This document shows positions 27,099-35,714 of a stretch of DNA of 64,000 nucleotides, piece after piece (within the stretch, counting starts at the first letter, position 1; each line of letters begins with the position of its first letter). Origin of the DNA: Lachnospiraceae bacterium (lineage in GTDB: Bacteria > Bacillota > Clostridia > Lachnospirales > Lachnospiraceae); NCBI GenBank assembly GCA_022845955.1, contig AP025576.1, forward strand, positions 744,001 to 808,000. Reading direction: 5' to 3'. Under the pieces are notes generated by a model, which searched no databases, was not told the DNA's origin, and saw only the letters and a program-made list of their open reading frames with translations. The position numbers were made by a program, and so were the translations under genes.

Positions 27099-28049
27099 AT
27101 GAACTTAAAAAGTTGTATTAAAAATATAAAGCCACTTAATAATATGTATATTAAATACAAATGGAGAGAAAGAAAAATTCGAAAAGGAGATAAGTATAAG
27201 GATAAAATATTTTATGTAGTGCGGAGAGCTCCAGGAGAGGCAGGGCTTTTTTCTTATGTCATGACGAATCTTGGATTAATTCAGTATGCATTGGAAAAAG
27301 GATATATTCCAGTAGTGGATATGCAGAATTATGAAAATACTTATTTAGAAAAGAATGAAGTGGGAAAAAGAAATTCATGGGAGTACTTTTTTACACAACC
27401 GTGTGGATTTTCTCTTGATGATATTTCCGAAAGCCAGAATATAATTTTATCCGGGATGGATTCAATTAAGCCAGGTAGTTATCCTGGAATTGATATGGTT
27501 AATGACAAAGTAGCTAGGGAAAAATGGCATACTCTGTTTACTCATTATATATCGGTTAAACCGGAGATTATGCAGGAAGCGAATAATATTTTTCAAAGGA
27601 AAAATGGAAATGAAAAAGTAGTAGGTGTTTTGTGTAGAGGAACGGATTATACTAGTTTAAAACCTAAAGATCATCCTATACAGCCTACAGTTGATATGGT
27701 AATTAAAAAAACAAAAGAGATATTAGTAGAAAATAAATGTACACGGGTATATTTATCTACAGAAGATGAGGAAGTATATCAACAATTTAAATGCGTGTTT
27801 GGAAATGTGCTTTGGGTAACATCTGCAAAACGTTATGTGCTGACGGAGCCTATAAAATTAAGCATAACGGATGAATTTAAAAAGACAGTTAAGTATGAAA
27901 ATGGTAAAGATTATCTGATAAATATACTCATTTTAGCAAAATGTAATTGTTTAGTAGCTGGATGCGTTGGAGGAACTTATGGTGCTTTACTGTTAAAAGA
28001 CGGTATTTATGAGTCTGAATATATTTTTCAGTTGGGTTTATATAAATAG
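27099..28049 (+). CDS. Putative GT-B fucosyltransferase-like protein
   Basis: 316 residues, ATG four bases after the RfbF stop. The block GVLCRGTDYTSLKPKDHPIQ resembles the donor-site motif (H/C-x-R-R/G-T-D) of NodZ/FUT8 and protein O-fucosyltransferase families. VYLSTEDEEVYQQF and the late LINILILAKCNCLVAGCVGG match the order of their second and third motifs. No signal peptide or membrane helix is evident beyond a basic N-terminus. The second residue of the usual R-R pair is replaced by glycine, so the donor may not be GDP-fucose. Assignment is from motif order only. Confidence 0.55.
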   Translation: MNLKSCIKNIKPLNNMYIKYKWRERKIRKGDKYKDKIFYVVRRAPGEAGLFSYVMTNLGLIQYALEKGYIPVVDMQNYENTYLEKNEVGKRNSWEYFFTQPCGFSLDDISESQNIILSGMDSIKPGSYPGIDMVNDKVAREKWHTLFTHYISVKPEIMQEANNIFQRKNGNEKVVGVLCRGTDYTSLKPKDHPIQPTVDMVIKKTKEILVENKCTRVYLSTEDEEVYQQFKCVFGNVLWVTSAKRYVLTEPIKLSITDEFKKTVKYENGKDYLINILILAKCNCLVAGCVGGTYGALLLKDGIYESEYIFQLGLYK

Positions 28050-28086
28050 TGAAGGGTCAGCCTTAACAAGTATAAAATTAATTTAA

Positions 28087-28176
28087 AAAAACCTCCCACT
28101 TTACATGGGATTGCGAGATGATAAAACTGACCAAAGATTTATTTTATTCGCAACCACATAAAGAAAGGAGGTTTTT
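28087..28176 (+). repeat. Inverted repeat covering a transposase ribosome site
   Basis: AAAAACCTCC at 28087-28096 is the exact complement of GGAGGTTTTT at 28167-28176. The right arm contains the AGGAGG ribosome site of the dead transposase starting at 28180, so folding would hide it; this fits control of transposase translation in the former element. Confidence 0.6.
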
Positions 28177-28179
28177 ATC

Positions 28180-29246
28180 ATGAAAATAAAAGCAAAGATT
28201 GCCAGAAAAGATACGCGGGAACACTTGGCTCAGTTTCATCTGACATGTGAGCTGTTAAAGGTGATCCATCACTATTCCCGGACTACTGTCTACATTAAAG
28301 AGACTGGATGATCCTCCCGACCAGAGATATATCACTTACGAGAACCATGTCTTACTGATGACACGTATCCTCTCTTTTATTTTATTAGCATGAGAAAAAC
28401 AAGCCAGGAATTCAATTCGGACACTATAATCAAAAATATCGGATACCTGTATGGAAAACCAGAACTCTCAGATATCCCCTATTGTGAGACGATAATGACT
28501 ATCTTAAGAGATTGGCCCCGACCAACTGCAGGGCGTAGCCTGTAGCTTGGTATCCAATTTGATACGGAGCCATGTGATTCAAGACTCCCATATAAGGGAA
28601 GATATTGGCAGGTAATTGTGAATGGCATCCAGTTGGAGAACAGCCGGATAAGCTGGACCCAAAGAGTCTGTACCGTATCCATAGAAAAGGGACTCCGGAG
28701 GGATATTGGGAATACTACTACTATGTATGTATCCGAAACAAAAATCGTGCTCCGGGAAAGTATGCCTATGAAATATTTTTGAGTAGTACCGCGGATATGG
28801 GTACTATTATATCCCGTACTTTAAAGAAGGGAGTATTCCCTATGTAGCAAAAGAATTAGAGACGCTGTGGAGCAGGGAAGGGAACCTGCGGAAAGAGGAA
28901 ACGAATGATATGAACCTCTGAACCGGCTATGTGAACGAGATAGATTATGGGGGCCATCTGAAAAACATGTTAGAATATGGAGAAGAAAAGAAAAATAGAG
29001 ATGGGGAGCGGAAGGAAAAGAGCTTTTTGTTCATCATAGATCTGCCGGTAACGAAAAAGAATGTGAGAGCAATGACAGAAATAGGTAGATGAAAAATAGA
29101 AAATGGGGGATTCAATATCCAGAAGAATTATGGATATTGTCTGGAACATATGTACAGCAGGCTGTACAAAAGAATGAAAAATGATTATTATTTAATTCAG
29201 ATCCATCATATACCGCAGGATACAGGAATCATGGAAAAAGGATAAG
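28180..29246 (+). pseudogene. Degenerate DDE-type IS transposase
   Basis: No full reading frame survives, but the fragments follow the order of a DDE transposase family common in Lachnospiraceae. An N-terminal piece starts MKIKAKIARKDTREH. Then come DDPPDQRYITYENHVLLMTR in a shifted frame, KGRYWQVIVNGIQLEN, and GYWEYYYYVCIRNK. Near the end are FIIDLPVTKKNVRAMTEIGR, a stop, KIENGGFNIQKNYGYCLEHM and MKNDYYLIQI. The last block is the recognisable catalytic glutamate region (W/K-I-E-N-x-G-F-N). Multiple stops and frameshifts make it inactive. It separates the sugar operon from RfbH. The IS family name is not certain. Confidence 0.72.
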
Positions 29247-29557
29247 TTAAAAGAAAATATGCAGGATATAGAAAAAAAGGTTTCAGATACGATTTGAATA
29301 ATAGTGCAGAACGAAGTGAGGTGAGCTTAGGAACGGTAGAACAACAGGATAGTATCGGAAACCCCAGGGAGATTGTGTGCTTTTATATAACCGAAATGGA
29401 GAGAAGGTTAGAAAATGTAGGATGAAAATGGGATCATCCATTAAAAATAAAATTACTCTTAGAGCTGATAAAGGGTATTGGTTATAGACATAAAGTTAGA
29501 TTTAGTATAAAATCATATAAAGTATATTGTTCTAGAGAAAAGGGAGAGTAATTAAAT
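29247..29557. other. Non-coding gap before RfbH
   Basis: About 310 bp with no supported gene. It is probably the tail of the dead insertion sequence followed by the leader of RfbH; the AGGGAGAG site at 29539-29546 serves the ATG at 29558. No clear terminator or promoter was recognised. Confidence 0.5.
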
Positions 29558-30904
29558 ATGTTTGAAAATAAGACTGAGCAGGAAGCTCGTTTTGAGATAT
29601 TGGATATGGTAGGCAGCTATTGTGATATTTACCATAAAAAAGCACGATATAAAAGTGGAGATAAAATTTCCTATGCAGGAAGAGTCTATGACAGAGATGA
29701 AATGGTGAATTTGGTAAACAGTTCTTTGGAATTCTGGCTGACAGCTGGTCATTATACAGAAGAATTTGAGAAAAAATTTGCGGAGTATATTGGGGTAAAA
29801 TATTGTTCAGTAGTTAACTCCGGTTCTTCAGCAAATTTACTTGCATTTATAGCTTTAACAGCTATAGAATTAGGGGAGCGCAGGATAAATCGAGGTGATG
29901 AGGTTATTACCGTAGCTGCCGGTTTCCCTACTACAATTACACCTATTTTACAGTATGGGGCTGTGCCCGTATTTGTAGATATTACGATTCCTCAATATAA
30001 TATTGATGTTACAAAATTGGAAGAGGCTTATAGCAGTAAAACTAAGGCCGTCATGCTGGCTCATACATTAGGAAATCCTTTTAATATAAAATCAGTGAAG
30101 GAATTTTGCGATAAGTATAATCTTTGGCTGATTGAAGATAATTGTGATGCGCTTGGAAGTCTTTATACTTTAAATGGTGAAACTAAGTTCACCGGAACCT
30201 TTGGAGATATTGCAACATCCAGCTTTTACCCTCCTCATCATATAACCATGGGGGAAGGTGGAGCTGTTTATACAAGCAATCCGTTACTTCATAAATTGAT
30301 ACGCTCTTTCCGTGATTGGGGGAGAGACTGTGTTTGCGCTTCAGGTCAGGATAATCTTTGCGGACATAGATTTGATCAGCAGTATGGAGAATTACCATTT
30401 GGATATGATCATAAGTATGTCTATTCGCATTTGGGATATAATCTAAAAGCAACAGATATGCAAGCTGCTGTGGGTTGTGCCCAAATGAACAAACTGGAAG
30501 AATTCTCTTCACGCAGAAGAGCTAATTTTGAAAGATTATATAAAAGCTTACAAGTTGTCGCGGACAAGTTGATATTGCCTCAGGCTGCTCCTTTGGCAGA
30601 TCCCAGTTGGTTTGGCTTCTTGCTTACATGTAAGGCAGGTGTTGATAAGAATAAAGTAGTTCAAAGTTTGGAGAAAAATGGAATTCAGACAAGAATGCTT
30701 TTTGCAGGAAACATGATTAAACAGCCATGTTTTGATGAAATGAGACTTAATGGTAAGGGTTATCGTGTTGTCGGTACGCTTGAAAATACAGATATACTTA
30801 TGAATGCTACTTTCTGGGTGGGGGTTTATCCTGGCATGAATGATGATATGATTGATGCTATGTCAGATGCCATTATTTCAGCTGTTATGACTGAAATGGA
30901 GTGA
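29558..30904 (+). CDS. rfbH: CDP-4-keto-6-deoxy-D-glucose-3-dehydrase (E1), RfbH/DdhC
   Basis: 448 residues, DegT/DnrJ/EryC1 fold. The lysine that normally binds PLP is replaced by histidine in SFYPPHHITMGEGG (His227-His228), the diagnostic substitution of the PMP-dependent 3-dehydrase E1. Other marks are the N-terminal extension with YAGRVYDRDE, VVNSGSSANLLA, AAGFPTTITPI and EDNCDALGS. A cysteine-rich stretch (RDWGRDCVCASGQDNLCGHR) supplies ligands for the 2Fe-2S cluster of this enzyme. It removes the C3 hydroxyl of CDP-4-keto-6-deoxyglucose together with an E3 reductase. Neither RfbG nor an E3 gene is in the window. Confidence 0.93.
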   Translation: MFENKTEQEARFEILDMVGSYCDIYHKKARYKSGDKISYAGRVYDRDEMVNLVNSSLEFWLTAGHYTEEFEKKFAEYIGVKYCSVVNSGSSANLLAFIALTAIELGERRINRGDEVITVAAGFPTTITPILQYGAVPVFVDITIPQYNIDVTKLEEAYSSKTKAVMLAHTLGNPFNIKSVKEFCDKYNLWLIEDNCDALGSLYTLNGETKFTGTFGDIATSSFYPPHHITMGEGGAVYTSNPLLHKLIRSFRDWGRDCVCASGQDNLCGHRFDQQYGELPFGYDHKYVYSHLGYNLKATDMQAAVGCAQMNKLEEFSSRRRANFERLYKSLQVVADKLILPQAAPLADPSWFGFLLTCKAGVDKNKVVQSLEKNGIQTRMLFAGNMIKQPCFDEMRLNGKGYRVVGTLENTDILMNATFWVGVYPGMNDDMIDAMSDAIISAVMTEME

Positions 30905-30906
30905 TT

Positions 30907-32673
30907 ATGGATACATTAAATAAAATAAATTATATATTTTCCAAAAAAGAAAAAATTCAAATGGTTTTTATGCTTTTAATTATACTCATTGGAGCTTTCT
31001 GGGAGTTATTGGGTGTATCAATTGTTATGCCCGTAATACAGGTAATAATGAGCCCTTCATCAATACATGAAACGGAATATTTAGAATTTTTTTATTCAGG
31101 AATGCATTTTGACACAGAAACTCATTTTATGATATTTTTGGCATTAGTATTAATTATTGTATATATAATTAAAAATTTATATATATCTATAATGTATAAT
31201 TTGCAGTATCACTTTACTTTTTCTAACCAAAGAAAAATGGCATATAGAATGCTTAATTGTTATATGTACCAACCTTATTATTTTCATGTTTCTCATGGAA
31301 GCTCAGAACTGATGAGGAATGTAAATAGCGATACTAATATGCTGTTTCAAGTAGTATTAGCAGTCATGGATTTATGTACGGAAATCACGGTCTGTTTAGT
31401 TTTAGGAGTTTTTTTGTTAATTCAAGATAAAAGTATTACAATAGGGCTGATATGTATCTTATCAACCTTTGTCCTTCTTTTTGCCAGAACTTTCCAACGA
31501 TATTTTAAGAAAATTGGGTATTTAGACAGGCAGTATAATGCAGGAATTACCAAGTGGCTTCAACAATCTTTTGGTGGTATTAAAGAAACAAAAATTTTAG
31601 GAAGAGAAGATTATTTTATTTATAAGTTTGATTATAATTATAAATCTTATGCAAGCTGTGAGAGAAAATATCGTTTTCTACAAGTGGCTCCCAGGCCCGT
31701 ATTAGAAACGCTTTGTATTTGCGGTCTGATGCTTGTCGTTGTCTTAAAGTTACTGAATGGTACCAATAGCACATATTTTGTAACAACACTTTCTGTTTTT
31801 GCCATTGCAGCTTTTCGTCTTTTGCCTTCCTTTAACCGTATCGTTAATTATTTAAGTATAATAATGTTTAATAAATCGGCAGTGGATGCGGTATATAAGG
31901 ATCTGCAGGAAATAGAAGCGGTAGGCAAGATGGATTTCGCAGATGCAGCCCATATTGAAAAAATACAATTTAAAAACAAAATAAGTATCTGTAATTTGTT
32001 TTTCCATTATCCGGATGCGGACAAATATGTTTTGGAAAATGTTTCACTTGATATATTGAAGAACCAATCGATAGCTTTTGTAGGTCCTTCCGGAGCGGGC
32101 AAAACAACTATGGCTGATATTTTGTTAGGAGCATTGGAGCCTACGAAAGGGAAAATATTGGTGGATGGAAATGATATTCACAATAAATTGAGAAGTTGGC
32201 AAAAAAATGTAGGATATATTCCACAATCAATTTATTTAGTAGATGATACTATTCGAAATAATATTGCTTTCGGAATAGCGGAAGAAGAGATTGATGATTC
32301 TAAATTATATAATGCTATTGAACGTGCCCAATTAAGTAAATTCATTGAATCGTTAGAGCTTGGATTAGATACTGAAGTAGGTGAACGGGGGGTTAAACTT
32401 TCGGGGGGACAAAGACAGCGGATTGGTATTGCGAGAGCCCTTTATAACAATCCCGATGTACTAATTTTAGACGAGGCAACTTCGGCATTAGATAATGATA
32501 CAGAAAAAGCTGTTATGGACGCAATAGAAAGCTTATCGGGAAGTAAAACGCTTATTATTATTGCACATAGACTGTCAACTATAAAAAATTGTGATATTGT
32601 ATATGAGGTAAAGGATAATCAGGTTGTTCAAAAAGATAAAGATAAAATAAAAGAAAAGGAGATGGGAAAATAA
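30907..32673 (+). CDS. ABC exporter, PglK-like lipid-linked oligosaccharide flippase
   Basis: 588 residues from the ATG at 30907, preceded by TGGAG; a GTG at 30901 overlapping the RfbH stop is an alternative start. The transmembrane domain (about 1-335) begins KIQMVFMLLIILIGAFWELL, similar to PglK/WlaB. The ATPase domain has Walker A GPSGAGKTT near 393, signature LSGGQRQR near 498, Walker B VLILDEATSALD and the switch histidine in IIAHRLST. The half-transporter would work as a homodimer. In this setting it most likely flips a lipid-linked glycan; a general lipid or drug exporter is less likely. Confidence 0.87.
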   Translation: MDTLNKINYIFSKKEKIQMVFMLLIILIGAFWELLGVSIVMPVIQVIMSPSSIHETEYLEFFYSGMHFDTETHFMIFLALVLIIVYIIKNLYISIMYNLQYHFTFSNQRKMAYRMLNCYMYQPYYFHVSHGSSELMRNVNSDTNMLFQVVLAVMDLCTEITVCLVLGVFLLIQDKSITIGLICILSTFVLLFARTFQRYFKKIGYLDRQYNAGITKWLQQSFGGIKETKILGREDYFIYKFDYNYKSYASCERKYRFLQVAPRPVLETLCICGLMLVVVLKLLNGTNSTYFVTTLSVFAIAAFRLLPSFNRIVNYLSIIMFNKSAVDAVYKDLQEIEAVGKMDFADAAHIEKIQFKNKISICNLFFHYPDADKYVLENVSLDILKNQSIAFVGPSGAGKTTMADILLGALEPTKGKILVDGNDIHNKLRSWQKNVGYIPQSIYLVDDTIRNNIAFGIAEEEIDDSKLYNAIERAQLSKFIESLELGLDTEVGERGVKLSGGQRQRIGIARALYNNPDVLILDEATSALDNDTEKAVMDAIESLSGSKTLIIIAHRLSTIKNCDIVYEVKDNQVVQKDKDKIKEKEMGK

Positions 32674-32674
32674 A

Positions 32675-33781
32675 ATGATAGTAAGGGCGAAAACAAAAAC
32701 ATTATTTAGTGGAAAAGGATTGACAGAAAAGCAAAAGAAAAATACAGAATTAAACCTTAAGGAAATTGAAGAAGGAAAGGAAATATTGGAGTCTTATCCC
32801 CGCAGGCTGGTATTCGAACTGACAAATGCCTGTAATTTAAATTGCGTTATGTGCGGCAGGAATGCAGCTGACTTTAAACCCACAGTCTTTGATATGGATG
32901 TATTTCGTTCTTTTGAGCCTCTTATGGATACCATTGAAGAAGTTACACTTATGGGATGGGGAGAACCTACAATACATCCTAATTTTATAGAAATGCTAAA
33001 AATCATTAATAAGCATAGTGCAAGAAAATATTTCTGTTCAAATGGTATGAACCTGAAAAAGATAAAACAGGCTATTTTTGACTACAACGTTGATGTATTT
33101 GCAGTTAGTCTGGATGGAGCAACTGATGAAACCAATGGAAGAATCCGCAGAGGTTCTAAGATAGATGTGATTATTGAGGATTTAAAGGATATAGTAACCT
33201 ATAAAAAGGAACACAATTTACAATACCCGTGGATTAACTTTGTATTTTGCGCTATGAAATCTAATATTCATGAACTTCCTGATCTGGTAAAGCTGGCAGC
33301 CCAAATTGGACTGGACGAAGTTAAGGTTGTTTATTTAACTGCCTTTGATAAGGAGATGATTCCAGAAACCTTATGGGGCCAGGAAGAATTGGTTAAAAAA
33401 GTATTTGAAGAAGCTGTAAATTTAGGGGAAAAGCTGGGAGTAGTATTAAAACTACCTTATTATATAGGAGAGGATGAGGCTGGGGATAAGTATCATAAGG
33501 ATTGTTTTGTGGCATGGAGAGATTTTTTCCTTGGTTCAGATGGATTTGTAAGACCATGTATGTCTACTCCAACACAATTTTTCAAATATGATATTTCTAA
33601 AGAATTTAAGGGTATATGGAATGCTCCGGAATATCAGGAATACCGTAGAAATGTTAACAGTCAAGAACTGATGGATAATCCTTGTAAAAGGTGTTATCAA
33701 TCTTCTTTTTGCAACTGGAATAAGAAGGAATCATTTATTCAAACAGGAGAACATTTTTCTCCTGAATGGGAAAAAGTATGA
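32675..33781 (+). CDS. Radical SAM/SPASM protein
   Basis: 368 residues, one base after the ABC gene. The radical SAM cluster motif CNLNCVMC is at residues 53-60, followed by TLMGWGEPTIHPNF and FCSNGMNL. The C-terminal SPASM region has cysteines in CFVAWRDFFLG, VRPCMST and NPCKRCYQSSFCNW, enough for auxiliary iron-sulfur clusters. It is distinct from the radical SAM protein at 8840 but of the same architecture. It closes the RfbH-ABC unit. Reaction and substrate unknown; sugar dehydrogenation or modification of a lipid-linked intermediate is possible. Confidence 0.86.
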   Translation: MIVRAKTKTLFSGKGLTEKQKKNTELNLKEIEEGKEILESYPRRLVFELTNACNLNCVMCGRNAADFKPTVFDMDVFRSFEPLMDTIEEVTLMGWGEPTIHPNFIEMLKIINKHSARKYFCSNGMNLKKIKQAIFDYNVDVFAVSLDGATDETNGRIRRGSKIDVIIEDLKDIVTYKKEHNLQYPWINFVFCAMKSNIHELPDLVKLAAQIGLDEVKVVYLTAFDKEMIPETLWGQEELVKKVFEEAVNLGEKLGVVLKLPYYIGEDEAGDKYHKDCFVAWRDFFLGSDGFVRPCMSTPTQFFKYDISKEFKGIWNAPEYQEYRRNVNSQELMDNPCKRCYQSSFCNWNKKESFIQTGEHFSPEWEKV

Positions 33782-33810
33782 TAGGGGGCATTGTAAGATA
33801 GAAGCTTAAG

Positions 33811-33846
33811 ATATCGTCAATCTGTAAAATAGACTGGCGATATTTT
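33811..33846 (+). terminator. Intrinsic terminator after radical SAM gene
   Basis: A 13-base stem pairs 33811-33823 with 33831-33843 (ATATCGTCAATCT with AGACTGGCGATAT; one mismatch and one G-T pair), with a 7-base loop and a short TTTT run. It sits 30 bp past the stop codon and marks the end of the RfbH operon. Confidence 0.6.
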
Positions 33847-34404
33847 GGGTTATAAAATAGGGGTTAAGAGAATAGTTTTGTTCAAATATATTATGTACGT
33901 GGTTATATTGATCAGATTTAAACAGTTTATTTTTATTTGATAATATTGTATAAAGAAACTTGATTTGAATTATGATACAAAATACTTCTTATTTTTAACA
34001 GAATTGATTAATTGGATCCTATTTAAAGTTTAGTCATTTTAATTTACAAGGATGTTTTGTTTAGTGAAGTGGTATTAAATTTACGGTTTACTACGTATGA
34101 AAAGTAATAGCAATAATGTAAATTTATGGCTTTAGTTTGTAAGTGTATTGGTAAGGCTAAATAAGTAGCAGGCCGGCTTCTCTTATGTCATTATTGCTAT
34201 GATAATAATTAGTACCTGTAACGGCCAATACCGTTTCAGCCAAATGCCTGATTAGCCCCTCCATGTTCCGGTACGTGGTTGAGAAAAGTGCATTATATTT
34301 GTTGATATACTTGCTTGCCACTTCTTATCCAGTTACCTTTCTGGCAATCTATTTTAACCGAGCATCTACAAAAATAATAGAAACCTCATGACAAGCGTGA
34401 TATA
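33847..34404. other. AT-rich intergenic stretch with a possible gene scrap
   Basis: No complete gene. On the minus strand about 34330-34150 a frame of roughly 50 codons reads NKYNALFSTTYRNMEGLIRH and onward and looks protein-like, but it has no start, is preceded by a stop and was not recognised. The rest appears non-coding. Confidence 0.4.
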
Positions 34405-35320
34405 ACAAAGATAAAGAAGATTATAATATTACATAATGAAACAAGAGGATTAGTAGTTAAGACACATGAAAGGATGATACATAATTCGCATGAAATTGCG
34501 TATACCTTTTCTATCAGCAAATCGACATTGTACCATCTGACACAACTGAAACTAAAAACAGGTCGGTTATGCTACGGACAAATCAGCATGGTTGTAAGTC
34601 TCTGTTGGATTTTGCGCAGAAATTTAAAATCAAAGATTTGATTACAAGGCAACAGGGACTTAAAACTAATGAAATCCGGGAGAAGTTCCAACAGAACGGA
34701 AGCCATACGACTGTTGGGCGTGCAGTTATAATCATTGGCTTTTCCAATTAGAAAAAATCCCTTTATGCAAACGAATAGTAGCGTCCCCGATGTATGGAAA
34801 AAACGTACCAAGTGGAAGGCAGCCCTGCTTCAAAAGGAAGTGAGGTGGCTGGTGTTAATGGACGAAGCGGTATGAATACCAATATGACACATCTTTATGG
34901 ACATAGATTAGGTAATACACGTGTTTTGGACCATGCACCAATTAACATAGTGATAAGACAACAATGATCCTCTCATCCTCACTTCTAAATGGAGAATGTG
35001 CTGCCATGAAGTATTTAGGAGGGACAAGTTTAGCAGTGTTTGCTTCGTATATAAAAGTGATTCTGCTTCCGACGCTAAAGCCGGAGGGGATTGTGATAAT
35101 GAATAGTTTACGTACCCATCATGTAAGAGAGGTCAATAAAGCCTTTATTGGAGCAGGAATTGAGTGCCTTTACCTTCTGCCATATAGTCCTGATTTGAAT
35201 CCTGTTGAGAAAATGAGGTCAAAAATGAAAGGAATCTTTCGGGCATAGAAGGTACGTGATAAAACGTTACTGCCACAGGCCATAAAAGATGCCCTTGCAA
35301 TTGTTACATTGGCAAGGGGG
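34405..35320 (+). pseudogene. IS630-family transposase remnant
   Basis: Fragments in three frames follow IS630 order. A helix-turn-helix part has EIAYTFSISKSTLYHLTQLK, then GCKSLLDFAQKFKIKDL in a shifted frame. RTKWKAALLQKEVRWLV, NTNMTHLYGHRLGNTRVLDH and TTMILSS come next. The best preserved piece (34964-35248) ends the DDE domain with GIVIMNSLRTHHVREV and LYLLPYSPDLNPVEKMRSKM, where the NPVEK glutamate is catalytic in the family. Many stops and shifts exclude activity. It separates the RfbH operon from the polymerase operon. Ends are approximate. Confidence 0.82.
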
Positions 35321-35620
35321 CTGCTTGTGTATATTAATATATAAAATTGTTATAATTCTTTGCTGGTAGCTTGTATATGTTTGAGTATTATCTTTTCTAT
35401 ATTTTATATAGCTGTAATAAAATATTTAAAAGGCTTAATCTGGTTTAATATAAATTTTAATCAAAACAGTCATTGCAAATAATAATTTCATATATAAAAG
35501 TTTTATATTTATAGTTATATAAATGCAAGGTTCTAACAGAAAATGAAAAATTTATGTAAAACAATATATTATTTAATATAACTAAAGTGCAATAATAATT
35601 TATGAAAAAAAGAATTGTAA

Positions 35621-35649
35621 TTGAGAATAATAGAGACACAAGATAATAT
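35621..35649 (+). promoter_or_regulatory. Candidate vegetative promoter for the polymerase operon
   Basis: TTGAGA at 35621-35626 and TAATAT at 35644-35649 are 17 bases apart. The match is reasonable, but AT-rich DNA gives such matches by chance. It is the best candidate upstream of the TTG start at 35715. Confidence 0.4.
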
Positions 35650-35677
35650 AAGAGATTTTTCTATTCCACTTATATTT

Positions 35678-35696
35678 GTTTAACTTTTTGTTAAAC
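35678..35696. promoter_or_regulatory. Perfect 7-bp palindrome, operator-like
   Basis: GTTTAAC, five T residues, then GTTAAAC: a perfect inverted repeat 18 bp before the start of the polymerase gene and just downstream of the candidate promoter. It could be a repressor site or a small hairpin in the leader. Confidence 0.4.
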
Positions 35697-35714
35697 CATT
35701 AGAAGGAGAATGTT

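Noticed and set aside
34150-34340. Protein-like minus-strand stretch of about 50 codons
   Set aside because: Preceded by a stop, lacks a start and was not recognised; kept only as a note on the gap.
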